Below are positions 32,546-40,735 of a stretch of 51,597 bases of DNA, piece after piece. Numbering within the stretch: the first letter of the stretch is position 1; every line of letters begins with the position of its first letter. The notes under the pieces were generated by a model that was not told where the DNA came from, did no database searches, and saw only the letters and a list, made by a program, of their open reading frames with translations. Source of the stretch: a bacterium (GTDB taxonomy: Bacteria; Sysuimicrobiota; Sysuimicrobiia; Sysuimicrobiales; Thermofontiviventaceae); contig JAUQQG010000021.1 in the NCBI GenBank assembly GCA_030550015.1, positions 1 to 51,597 of the forward strand, written 5' to 3'. The translations under genes were made by a program, and so were the position numbers.

Positions 32546-33709
32546 ATGCTGGCCACATCAAACCAAGAAGTCGAAGTCCAACTCGTCGAGGTTACAAAAC
32601 GCTTCGGAGATGTGACAGCGGTAGAATCTGTCTCATTCACGGTACACAAGGGAGAATTCTTCTCTCTTCTGGGGCCGTCAGGATGCGGAAAGACCACTAC
32701 TCTCCGACTCATCGGAGGATTTGAGTTTCCCGATACGGGAGAAGTATACTTGAACGGCCGCCCGATGGGGAGGATTCCTCCAAACCGGCGTGAGACAAAT
32801 ATGGTGTTCCAGCGTCTTGCGCTTTTTCCTCACTACTCTGTGTTCGAGAATGTCGCGTTCGGGCTACGAATGAAAAGAGTCCCTGAGGCAGAGATACGCC
32901 GTCGGGTCACAACTGTATTAGAGATGGTCCAGATGAGCGGTTTCGAAACCCGACGAATTACAGAGCTCTCGGGTGGCCAACAACAGCGCGTTGCGCTTGC
33001 GCGCGCGCTGGTGAATAATCCCCGGGTTCTCCTCCTGGATGAGCCCCTTAGCTCGTTGGACCTCAAGCTCCGGCTTCAGATGCAAGAGGAATTAAAACGC
33101 TTGCAGCGGGATCTCGGAACCACCTTTATCTACGTCACGCACGACCAGGGGGAAGCTCTTGCCATGAGTGACCGAATCGGCATCATGAATAACGGCCGGC
33201 TCCTCCAGGTTGGCAGTCCTATGGAGATTTACGAGCATCCAAGTACCCCGTTTGTTGCAAGTTTCATCGGAGACACAAATCTGATTCAAGGATCCGTCGA
33301 TTTTGTAGATGAAGAGGTGACAGCCATCACCGCTTCGGGATTACACCTCCTGGTCAAGCGTGCTGGCTGGGAGACCCCAGGGGATCAAGTTTATGTGTGC
33401 ATACGTCCAGAGAGGATCCTGATGAACAGCGACCGTGAAACCGGCAATGTCCTCCACGGAAAAATCCAGGAACGTCTTTTTAAAGGGCACTTCGTGCAGT
33501 ACCGCATTCACGTGGGGCCTTTCACCCTACAAACCACAATTCCCTATGGAGGCAGTAACCGCATCTTCGGAATGGGCGAAGAAGTTACAATCTCTTGGGA
33601 TCCGCACCAAGCAGTTCTCCTTCAAGCTGATGAAGAGGGGAGGAACTTTGATGGATACTCTCCAAGTCGCAGGGATGAGCGTGCCGAGAGGACAGCGAGC
33701 ACTCGGTGA
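32546..33709 (+). CDS. ABC importer ATPase (PotA-like)
   Basis: A 387-residue ATPase. Complete motifs: Walker A LLGPSGCGKTTT, Q-loop VFQRLALFPHYSV, signature LSGGQQQRVALARALV, Walker B VLLLDEPLSSLDLKLRLQ, H-loop VTHDQGEALAMSDRI, then the TOBE domain (VYVCIRPERILMNSD). The C-terminal ~25 residues (EGRNFDGYSPSRRDERAERT) are an unusual charged tail whose codons overlap the deacylase gene by 59 bases; homologues would tell whether the tail is real or the stop was recently moved. Placed between the receptor and permease genes of the same operon. Confidence 0.94.
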   Translation: MLATSNQEVEVQLVEVTKRFGDVTAVESVSFTVHKGEFFSLLGPSGCGKTTTLRLIGGFEFPDTGEVYLNGRPMGRIPPNRRETNMVFQRLALFPHYSVFENVAFGLRMKRVPEAEIRRRVTTVLEMVQMSGFETRRITELSGGQQQRVALARALVNNPRVLLLDEPLSSLDLKLRLQMQEELKRLQRDLGTTFIYVTHDQGEALAMSDRIGIMNNGRLLQVGSPMEIYEHPSTPFVASFIGDTNLIQGSVDFVDEEVTAITASGLHLLVKRAGWETPGDQVYVCIRPERILMNSDRETGNVLHGKIQERLFKGHFVQYRIHVGPFTLQTTIPYGGSNRIFGMGEEVTISWDPHQAVLLQADEEGRNFDGYSPSRRDERAERTASTR

Positions 33710-34637
33710 GGTTCTCGCCGGAGAGCTCCCGGATGGAAGTCCCATTAAGATTCCGCTCATCGTGCTCAATGGCAGGCAGGAGGGACCAGTCCTCTGGCTG
33801 GGGGCTGGTCTCCATGGTACAGAAATTCCAGGTATGGAGGTTATCCGGCGAGTCTGCCGAGAGATTGTTGACCCACAAAGCCTCCGAGGGTCCATCATTG
33901 CCTCACCCCTCCTGAATCCTTTTAGTTTCCACCAACACCATATGCTGACTCCCCAGGATGGCTATAATCTGAACCGAGTCTTTCCAGGCGATCCTACTAT
34001 GCTTCTGAGTCACCGGCTGGCATCCCTCATAACTCGACTGGCCGAATCATGCGACGTTTACATCGATTTTCACGCCAATCCTTCACCTGCCCTTCAATTC
34101 ACGATCATCAAGCACCCAGGGGATGATGATCTCTGGAGGAAGTGCCAGTTGCTTGCGGAAGCTTTCGGGATCACGACAATCGAAATGAAACAAATGCATG
34201 AGCGCCACAGGACAGGGACCTTCACGGATTACGTCCAACTAGACCGTCGTAAACCATGTCTCGTGGTAGAACTCATCGCATGGAGGCGGTTCGATCCTCT
34301 CTCGATCCGCACAGGGATACGAGGAACTCTCAACGTTCTTAAGCACTTAGGGATGATCGATGGGGAAATTGAACCTCAGGAGGATGTCCCTATCATCCCC
34401 GGGAGGCTCTCCAGGATTGAGCTCACTGCTAACCGGGGTGGACTTGTCCATCCTCTACGGCTTCCAGGAGATCCGGTGCGGAAAGGGGAGACGATAGCGT
34501 TGATCCGCAATCCATGGGGCGACGTGGTAGAGGAAGTTCTCGCACCCATCCATGGATGGATCCTTGCTTGGCCGCTCCTTGGTAACCAAGCTGTCGCCAC
34601 TGGGGACATTCTTGTGTTCATAGCCTTCCCTCAATGA
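33651..34637 (+). CDS. Succinylglutamate desuccinylase/aspartoacylase-family deacylase (M14 zinc fold)
   Basis: A 328-residue zinc hydrolase of the AstE/AspA family, which removes acyl groups from N-acyl amino acids or diamines. Zinc ligands appear as His55 and Glu58 in GLHGTEIPGME and His141 in YIDFHANP; Glu208 in LVVELIAW is the expected catalytic base. The C-terminal domain (GRLSRIELTANRGGLVHPLRLPGD, KGETIALIRNPWGDVVEEVLAPIHGWIL) is the usual lipoyl-like barrel. ATG at 33651 has GAGGGGAGGAA upstream. It lies inside the ABC operon, with ATGA coupling to the first permease, suggesting the imported compound is an N-acylated amine or amino acid (for example of the kind handled by ectoine-pathway DoeB) that is deacylated in the cytoplasm. 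Confidence 0.9.
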   Translation: MDTLQVAGMSVPRGQRALGEVLAGELPDGSPIKIPLIVLNGRQEGPVLWLGAGLHGTEIPGMEVIRRVCREIVDPQSLRGSIIASPLLNPFSFHQHHMLTPQDGYNLNRVFPGDPTMLLSHRLASLITRLAESCDVYIDFHANPSPALQFTIIKHPGDDDLWRKCQLLAEAFGITTIEMKQMHERHRTGTFTDYVQLDRRKPCLVVELIAWRRFDPLSIRTGIRGTLNVLKHLGMIDGEIEPQEDVPIIPGRLSRIELTANRGGLVHPLRLPGDPVRKGETIALIRNPWGDVVEEVLAPIHGWILAWPLLGNQAVATGDILVFIAFPQ

Positions 34638-35482
34638 GAATCCAAGGTCTTCTCGCAGTTTGGTTTCTAGCCCCCGCATTGGGAATTATGACGATCTTTT
34701 ACTTGATCCCCCTGGGTGTTTATCTTCTGAATGGTTTCCATTTGTTTCAGAGCGGGAAAATCGTCCCAATATGGACTCTCCGTACGTTTGGTTCCTTCTT
34801 TCAAGATCCCTTTTCCTACCGCGTGATTGGCACATCCCTCAGCCTCTCCACCGTCGTTACGCTCCTGGATGTTGCTTTGGGTTACCCAATTGCATACGCG
34901 CTACATACGAGGGTCAAGTCTCCCGGTATACGTGCGTTGATCGGGTTGCTGCTCTTCTCTCCCCTTCTGGTTAGCGTCGTAGTCCGGACTTATGGATGGT
35001 TCATCCTCCTTGCCAACCAAGGTCTCATTAACGCGTTACTTAAAAATGCCGGGATTATATCACAACCTCTCCCCCTTCTGTTCAATACGTGGGGAGTCAT
35101 CATCAGTTTGGCCCATATTCTCCTACCGTTTTCTATTTTCCCGATTTACAGCATCATGACACGCATGGACCCTACCCTCAAAGAGGCGGCGAGAGATCTT
35201 GGGGCTAACTGGTGGAAAGCTTTCACCCAAATTACCCTCCCCTTAACTATGCCAGGAGTTATAACTGCAATACTCATTTGCTTTACGTTAGCCTTAAGTG
35301 CTTTCGTGACTCCACAACTCCTGGGGGGAGGCCGCATTCAAGTCCTCCCATTGACTGTCTATAACAACACAGTAGAAATTAATTGGCCGACAGGTGCCGT
35401 AGCCGGATTTACACTCCTTCTCCTTTCGATCACGGCTATCTGGATCATTAACGCGATCCTTCGGCGATTACCTAGCATATGA
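34634..35482 (+). CDS. ABC importer permease (PotB-like)
   Basis: A 282-residue inner-membrane permease with six predicted helices and the EAA loop in MDPTLKEAARDLGANWWKAFTQITLPLTMPGV. The first helix region LAVWFLAPALGIMTIFYLIPLGVYLLNGF matches PotB proteins. It begins at an ATGA overlap with the deacylase gene and ends at an ATGA overlap with the next permease gene. Forms the translocation pore with the PotC-like protein, powered by the PotA-like ATPase. Confidence 0.93.
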   Translation: MRIQGLLAVWFLAPALGIMTIFYLIPLGVYLLNGFHLFQSGKIVPIWTLRTFGSFFQDPFSYRVIGTSLSLSTVVTLLDVALGYPIAYALHTRVKSPGIRALIGLLLFSPLLVSVVVRTYGWFILLANQGLINALLKNAGIISQPLPLLFNTWGVIISLAHILLPFSIFPIYSIMTRMDPTLKEAARDLGANWWKAFTQITLPLTMPGVITAILICFTLALSAFVTPQLLGGGRIQVLPLTVYNNTVEINWPTGAVAGFTLLLLSITAIWIINAILRRLPSI

Positions 35483-36351
35483 ATACCATACGACGTGAAA
35501 GATACCTGGAGAGCTACGAAGAAAGGAGCGAGATTTTTAGAACCGCGCTCCTCAGAGCAACTCTTGCATTTGGAACAGGGTTCATCCTTCTTCCTTTGAT
35601 GATCGTCGCTATCTACTCCTTCAGCGAAGTAGCATATGGGATCTTTCCCCCTCCGGGGTTCTCGACGAAATGGTACGCTCACCTTTTCGCTCAGGCGACA
35701 TTCCGAGGAGCGTTTTTCCGGAGTGTGGGCATTGGAATTTCGGCCACGACGATCGCGTTGTTGGTAGGTTTCCCCACATCCCTCGCACTTGCTCGCACTC
35801 GCCTCGCAGCTGGGAATTTTCTCCGGGCCTTCATTCTCTCACCAATCGTGATTCCAAAAATTGTTCTCGGGGTGGGATGGTTTATTTTCTTTGCTCGGAT
35901 CAGCCTCATTGGAGGGTGGATTCCGCTCATTCTTGCTCATACGGTCATCGTGCTCCCATTCGTTGTAGCCATTCTTACTGCTAATCTCTCCGGCCTTGAC
36001 CCTACGATCGAAGAAGCAGCCCAGGACCTCGGAGCAGGCTTCGTAAAGGTTCTTTGGTACGTTATCCTCCCCCAGATCAAATCTGGAGTGATAATCAGTG
36101 CTCTCCTGGCTTTCATCGTCTCCTTCGACCAGGTCGAGAGTTCGATTTTCCTCGTTCGTGGTGAAAACAACACCCTTCCGATTGAGATGTTCCTGTATAT
36201 GGAAAAATGGCAAGATCCTACGATCGCAGCCCTGTCGACACTCCTCATAGGATTTGCAGCGGTTATAACATGCGCTACCGTTGCAATCAGCCGTGGGATT
36301 GACCTTTCAAATCTTCTCCCGACGTTGGGAGGGAAGAAATCCACCAGGTAA
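35479..36351 (+). CDS. ABC importer permease (PotC-like)
   Basis: A 290-residue permease with six predicted helices. The EAA loop reads LDPTIEEAAQDLGAGFVKVLWYVILPQIKSGV, and the post-helix sequence FIVSFDQVESSIFLVRGENNTLPIEMF is typical of PotC proteins. It is the last gene of the IclR-controlled operon. After it come about 45 bases before the promoter of the peptide operon; no T-rich terminator hairpin was seen. Confidence 0.93.
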   Translation: MNTIRRERYLESYEERSEIFRTALLRATLAFGTGFILLPLMIVAIYSFSEVAYGIFPPPGFSTKWYAHLFAQATFRGAFFRSVGIGISATTIALLVGFPTSLALARTRLAAGNFLRAFILSPIVIPKIVLGVGWFIFFARISLIGGWIPLILAHTVIVLPFVVAILTANLSGLDPTIEEAAQDLGAGFVKVLWYVILPQIKSGVIISALLAFIVSFDQVESSIFLVRGENNTLPIEMFLYMEKWQDPTIAALSTLLIGFAAVITCATVAISRGIDLSNLLPTLGGKKSTR

Positions 36352-36395
36352 CAGAAGGTACGCACGATCGAGAATGGCAGATGACACTTGCTAGC

Positions 36396-36423
36396 TTGAC
36401 AAGGAATAAGCCTAACATATACG
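36396..36423 (+). promoter_or_regulatory. Promoter of the peptide-import operon
   Basis: TTGACA at 36396-36401 and TATACG at 36418-36423 with 16 bases between; transcription near 36430. A second TTGACA at 36425 has no matching -10. The flanking ATACGAT...ATCGGGTAT forms an imperfect inverted repeat around it that may bind a regulator. Confidence 0.55.
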
Positions 36424-36465
36424 ATTGACATCGGGTATATACTTCCTCTCCAGGAGGTGCCGCCA

Positions 36466-38049
36466 ATGGCCCGTTGGTTCGTTGTGGTGGTCGTCCTTCT
36501 TCTGTTGTCCACCCTGATCCCAGCTTCAGTGATGCATGCTCAACCCAAGCCAGGTGGCGAGCTCGTATTCGCGGCGACAGAAGAACCCGATACGCTAGAT
36601 CCACAGAAGACCGGAACCGCGATTACGGGTCTTCTGATGCGCTACCTGGGTGATACCCTAGTCACCAAAGACCTCAAAGGGAACTACATCCCGCACCTTG
36701 CGAAGTCGTGGACTATCTCCGGCGATGGACTTACGTGGACCTTCCAACTACGAAGCGGGGTAAAGTTCCATGACGGAACGCCTTTTAATGCACGCGCTGT
36801 GAAATTCACCATCGAGCGCGCTCTTGCTCCAGAGACCAAGTCTCCGATCGCGGGAGCGTTGTTCGGCCCAGTGGCTAGTGTGGAGGCAGTTGGTGATCTG
36901 ACGGTTGTGATCAAGCTGAAAGAGCCCTTTTCACCTTTCCTGGATAACTTAACCGATCCCCGGGCTATGATCATCAGCCCTCAAGCTGTACAGAGGCTCG
37001 GAGATCAGTTCGGAAGGGCACCTGTGGGGACAGGTCCTTTCAAGTTCCAGGAGTGGCACAGCGCAGATCGTATCATATTCGTTCGCAACCCTGATTACCA
37101 ATGGGCACCTAGTTATGCCCACCAGGGCCCACCGTTCGTCGATCGCATCGTGGTTAGGATTATGCCGGAATCTGCGGCGCAGGTCGCGGCGTTCGAGCGT
37201 GGTGAACTTTCCGTCTTGCTTGCCGTACCCCCTACCGACGTACGTCGCCTCCAAGCGACGCAGAAGTATACTTTCTTCTCGTTCCTCCGCAAAGGCGTAG
37301 GATTATTTATGGAGTTCAATATAACAAAGGAACCCTTCTCTGATCTGAGAGTTCGCCGTGCTTTCAACTATGCCGTTGAGAAGAAACTTGTTCTGAACAT
37401 CGCACTCGAAGGCCTTGGTGAGGTTGCGTACGGCCCGCTTCCACCCTCGATCTGGGGTTACTGGGACGGAGTCAAAGACTATGCACCTCGTTTCGACCCC
37501 GGAGAGGCAAGGCGGTTGCTTGCTGAAGCAGGCTGGCAGAGGGGTCAGAGCGGTTTCCTGGAAAAAGATGGCAAACCCTTCAAGTTTGTCCTTTACATAG
37601 CTCCTATCGACACCTGGCGGCGTTCGGCTCAAGTAGTCCAGGCCCAACTCAAGACATACGGCATCCAAATGGAGATCCAAACGTTTGAGTTCGGTACCCT
37701 GCTCAGCAAGCTCAGGGCCGGTGAGCATCAGGCCGAGTTCATGGGATATACATACACGTCCCCAGACATCTTCTACCTCTGGTTCCACTCCTCCAATATT
37801 GGGAAGGGCCTCAACTTCAGCCATTTCAAAGACACAAAACTGGATGAGTTGATCGAGGCATCGCGCAAGGAAATGAACCAAACCCGCCGTCTGCGGATCT
37901 ACAGGGATATCCAAAAGTACATCATAGACAAAGCGCTTTGGGTACCTCTGTGGATTAACCATTTCTATATTGCCGTTCAACCCAACGTGAAGGGAGCGAA
38001 GATACATCCTGATGGTTTTCTCGCCCTGAACGATGTCTATATCCAGTAG
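36466..38049 (+). CDS. Peptide-type ABC importer solute-binding protein (SBP_bac_5, DppA/OppA receptor type)
   Basis: A 527-residue exported receptor. Residues 1-27 form a signal peptide (WFVVVVVLLLLSTLIPASVMHA). Family hallmarks: PKPGGELVFAATEEPDTLDPQKT, LAKSWTISGDGLTWTFQLRSGVKFHDGTPFNARAVKFTIER, GTGPFKFQEWHSADRIIFVRNPDYQ and LRVRRAFNYAVEKKL. It binds oligopeptides or related compounds. ATG 36466 follows AGGAGG by eight bases. It is followed by two permeases but no ATPase genes, so the ATPases must be encoded elsewhere. Confidence 0.93.
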   Translation: MARWFVVVVVLLLLSTLIPASVMHAQPKPGGELVFAATEEPDTLDPQKTGTAITGLLMRYLGDTLVTKDLKGNYIPHLAKSWTISGDGLTWTFQLRSGVKFHDGTPFNARAVKFTIERALAPETKSPIAGALFGPVASVEAVGDLTVVIKLKEPFSPFLDNLTDPRAMIISPQAVQRLGDQFGRAPVGTGPFKFQEWHSADRIIFVRNPDYQWAPSYAHQGPPFVDRIVVRIMPESAAQVAAFERGELSVLLAVPPTDVRRLQATQKYTFFSFLRKGVGLFMEFNITKEPFSDLRVRRAFNYAVEKKLVLNIALEGLGEVAYGPLPPSIWGYWDGVKDYAPRFDPGEARRLLAEAGWQRGQSGFLEKDGKPFKFVLYIAPIDTWRRSAQVVQAQLKTYGIQMEIQTFEFGTLLSKLRAGEHQAEFMGYTYTSPDIFYLWFHSSNIGKGLNFSHFKDTKLDELIEASRKEMNQTRRLRIYRDIQKYIIDKALWVPLWINHFYIAVQPNVKGAKIHPDGFLALNDVYIQ

Positions 38050-38061
38050 GCGGTGCTCGGC

Positions 38062-38982
38062 ATGACTGTCTTTATCATCCGACGGCTAGTCATGCTCGTC
38101 CCGACCCTAGCCGGAGTTACCCTTGCTGTGTTCCTCATGCTTCATTTGACGCCCGGTGATCCTATCACGCTGATGCTCGGGGAGTTCGCCTCGGCCACGG
38201 AGGTCGCTCGCCTACGGAACGAGCTCGGACTGGATCGGCCACTGCTCGTCCAGTACCTGAAGTACATGGAGCGGACGTTCCATGGGGATCTCGGTACTTC
38301 GATCCGGAGCCAGCGAGCTGTTCTTGACGAAATTGCTGATCGGCTTCCCTGGACTCTCCAGCTTGCCTTTGCAGCCATGACACTTGCGATCTTCGTTGGC
38401 ATCCCCATGGGAGTGATCGCCGCGACGACGAGAAACCCCGCGATTGATTCAGTCGTCACGGTGTTCTCACTACTGGGTCTCTCGATGCCCACGTTTTGGT
38501 CCGGTTTGCTGCTCATCCTGCTCTTCTCCCTCACTCTAGGGTGGTTTCCCATCACCGAATCGCATGGGCTCCGGGCGCTGGTCCTACCCGCAGTAACCCT
38601 CGCTGCGCCTGCCGCTGCGGTTCTTGCCAGGATGACTCGATCCAGCGTGCTGGAGGTGCTGCGCCAGGAATATATTCGGACAGCGAGGGCAAAGGGACTA
38701 CTCGAGCGCGTGGTAGTATATAAACATGCGCTGCGGAACGCGATGATCCCCATCCTGACAGTCGCGGGGCTCCAATTTGGTGGCCTTCTGGCTGGTGCGG
38801 TGATTGTGGAATCGGTGTTCGCGCGTCCTGGGCTTGGTCGCCTTACCGTTAATGCTGTCCTGTCCCGTGATTTCCCTCTTGCCCAAGGTGTCGTCCTGGT
38901 AATCGCTGCTATGTATGTCTTCGTTAACTTAGCAGTCGATGTCCTATACGGATTATTGGATCCACGCATCCGTTACCACTGA
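38062..38982 (+). CDS. Peptide-type ABC permease DppB
   Basis: A 306-residue permease of the DppB/OppB type: IIRRLVMLVPTLAGVTLAVFLMLHLTPGDPITLMLG at the N-terminus, LRNELGLDRPLLVQYLKYMERTFHGDLGTSIRS, six helices, and the EAA-like block VLRQEYIRTARAKGLLERVVVYKHALRNAMIPI. The ATG is 12 bases after the receptor's stop. Inner-membrane half of the channel with DppC. Confidence 0.94.
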   Translation: MTVFIIRRLVMLVPTLAGVTLAVFLMLHLTPGDPITLMLGEFASATEVARLRNELGLDRPLLVQYLKYMERTFHGDLGTSIRSQRAVLDEIADRLPWTLQLAFAAMTLAIFVGIPMGVIAATTRNPAIDSVVTVFSLLGLSMPTFWSGLLLILLFSLTLGWFPITESHGLRALVLPAVTLAAPAAAVLARMTRSSVLEVLRQEYIRTARAKGLLERVVVYKHALRNAMIPILTVAGLQFGGLLAGAVIVESVFARPGLGRLTVNAVLSRDFPLAQGVVLVIAAMYVFVNLAVDVLYGLLDPRIRYH

Positions 38983-39839
38983 TGGCGATAGCTCTCCCTG
39001 TACGAAGACAAAATCGCGTATTGCAACGATTAAAACAGCGGCCTGTGGTTCTAGCGGCCTTCGCGGTGCTTGGACTCTTCGTCATTCTGGCGGTGGCTGG
39101 ACCTCTGTTCTCACCTTACGATCCGTATACTCTTATCCCTGGGGCGGTAATGCAGCCACCCTCATGGGAGTTCCCCTTTGGAACGGATGAACTGGGACGC
39201 GATGTCTTCAGCAGGGTGATCCACGGTTCCCGAATTTCCATACGGATCGCTCTCGTCACAGTCTCGATCCCACTGGTACTGGGAGGTACCGTGGGACTAG
39301 TAGCTGGCTTCTATGGAGGTCTCCTGGATGTTGTCCTCATGGCGGTCATGGAGGTTATGCTTGCGTTCCCGCAGATCCTGCTTGCGATTGCAATCCTGGC
39401 CATGCTTGGCCCTAGCCTCGTCAACGCGATGATTGCGGTCGGTCTCTCTGCGGTGCCAGTATATGCCAGAACCGCGCGAGGTACCACACTCAGTGTGAAA
39501 AGCATGGGCTATGTAGAGGCAGCGAAAGCTCTGGGGGCTGGAGATATCCGGATTCTCCTGAAGCATATCCTACCCAATATATTCCCCCCCTTGATAGTCC
39601 TCGCCACTGCGGGAGTAGGGATCTCCCTACTCATCGCCGCAGGCTTGAGTTACCTAGGCCTAGGTGCGCAACCTCCGACACCGGAGTGGGGAGCAATGCT
39701 CAGTGAAGCGAGAGCCTATCTCCGAAATGCGTGGTGGATGGCAACATTCCCGGGGCTGGCGATCACTCTGGTTGTGCTCAGCCTCAACGTGTGTGGGGAT
39801 TGGCTACGGGACTTCCTAGACCCAAGACTCCGTGTATGA
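38982..39839 (+). CDS. Peptide-type ABC permease DppC
   Basis: A 285-residue permease: VLAAFAVLGLFVILAVAGPLFSPYDP, FPFGTDELGRDVFSRVIHGSRISIRIAL (GTDxxGRD loop), MEVMLAFPQILLAIAILAMLG and the EAA block GYVEAAKALGAGDIRILLKHILPNIFPPL. Its first base is shared with the dppB stop and its stop overlaps the serine hydrolase start (ATGA), so the three are coupled. Second DppC-type protein of the window; the other lies at 1-496. Confidence 0.94.
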   Translation: MAIALPVRRQNRVLQRLKQRPVVLAAFAVLGLFVILAVAGPLFSPYDPYTLIPGAVMQPPSWEFPFGTDELGRDVFSRVIHGSRISIRIALVTVSIPLVLGGTVGLVAGFYGGLLDVVLMAVMEVMLAFPQILLAIAILAMLGPSLVNAMIAVGLSAVPVYARTARGTTLSVKSMGYVEAAKALGAGDIRILLKHILPNIFPPLIVLATAGVGISLLIAAGLSYLGLGAQPPTPEWGAMLSEARAYLRNAWWMATFPGLAITLVVLSLNVCGDWLRDFLDPRLRV

Positions 39840-40684
39840 CCGAGCAAAGGTCTTTGGTATCCATGATTCGGCGATTGGCCGCGAGGTTCAGCGGTGAATT
39901 GGGAGTGTGGGCACATTGCCTCGATACCGGTGAAAGCGTGGAGTGGAATGCCTACGAGATTTTCCCTGCGGCCTCAGCAATCAAGCTCGGGATTCTCTAT
40001 GAGGTTTACCACCAAGTCTTTCAAGGCCTGGTCAGACTTGATGACATGCTCACCGTTCAGGCAGAGGATCTCGTCCCAGGATCAGGGATCCTGAAGGACC
40101 TCACTCCAGGGATGAGGCTTTCCGTCAAGGATCTTGCGACCCTCATGATCGTGGTCAGCGACAACACAGCAGCGAACCTCCTCATCGATCTACTCGGACG
40201 CGAAGCTATCAATCAGAGCTTCGCGGAGCTCGGTCTCAACAGCACGCGCTTGGAGCACAAGTTCTTCCGGGCTCCCAAGGAATCTCCGCCGAACCGATCC
40301 ACCCCGGCTGATCTTGGGAAACTGATGCTTAGGATCGCAACCCATACTGTACTCACCCCGCAACTATGCACGGAAATGTTGGATATCCTGGGAAGACAGC
40401 ATCTGACCGATAACCTGACCCGGTACATCCCCGACTTTGACGGCTTTATCGAGCCAGGACGAGAACCTGTTGTTCGGGTAGCCTCAAAGAGCGGTGCCAT
40501 ACGAGGCACCAGGAACGAGGTTGGTTTGGTGTCCACAAGGAGCTGCAGTTACGTCATTGCCGTGATGAGCAAGGGTTGTAAGGATACACGTTTTTACCCC
40601 GATAATGAGGCTTCCCGTTTCGTTGCGAAGATCTCTGCGATGTTTTACGAATATTTTCAGACGAGGGCGATCCAAGGCGGATGA
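39836..40684 (+). CDS. Class A beta-lactamase-like serine hydrolase without signal peptide
   Basis: A 282-residue protein with all class A beta-lactamase/DD-peptidase fold landmarks: Ser47-x-x-Lys50 in PAASAIKLGIL, Ser108-Asp109-Asn110 in VVSDNTAANLL, Glu149-x3-Asn153 in APKESPPNRST (general base pair of class A enzymes) and Lys218-Ser-Gly in VASKSGAIRG. Yet the N-terminus (MTEQRSLVSMIRRLAARFSG) is not a signal peptide, so the enzyme should act in the cytoplasm. It is coupled to dppC by ATGA and followed by a D-aminopeptidase gene. A role in splitting imported D-amino-acid peptides, cyclic amides or beta-lactam-like compounds is inferred; it might also be exported by an unusual route. Confidence 0.85.
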   Translation: MTEQRSLVSMIRRLAARFSGELGVWAHCLDTGESVEWNAYEIFPAASAIKLGILYEVYHQVFQGLVRLDDMLTVQAEDLVPGSGILKDLTPGMRLSVKDLATLMIVVSDNTAANLLIDLLGREAINQSFAELGLNSTRLEHKFFRAPKESPPNRSTPADLGKLMLRIATHTVLTPQLCTEMLDILGRQHLTDNLTRYIPDFDGFIEPGREPVVRVASKSGAIRGTRNEVGLVSTRSCSYVIAVMSKGCKDTRFYPDNEASRFVAKISAMFYEYFQTRAIQGG

Positions 40685-40735
40685 TAACAGCTGGGCGATC
40701 CCGTCGACAGGAATCTGAACCACAGGAGGCGAGGA

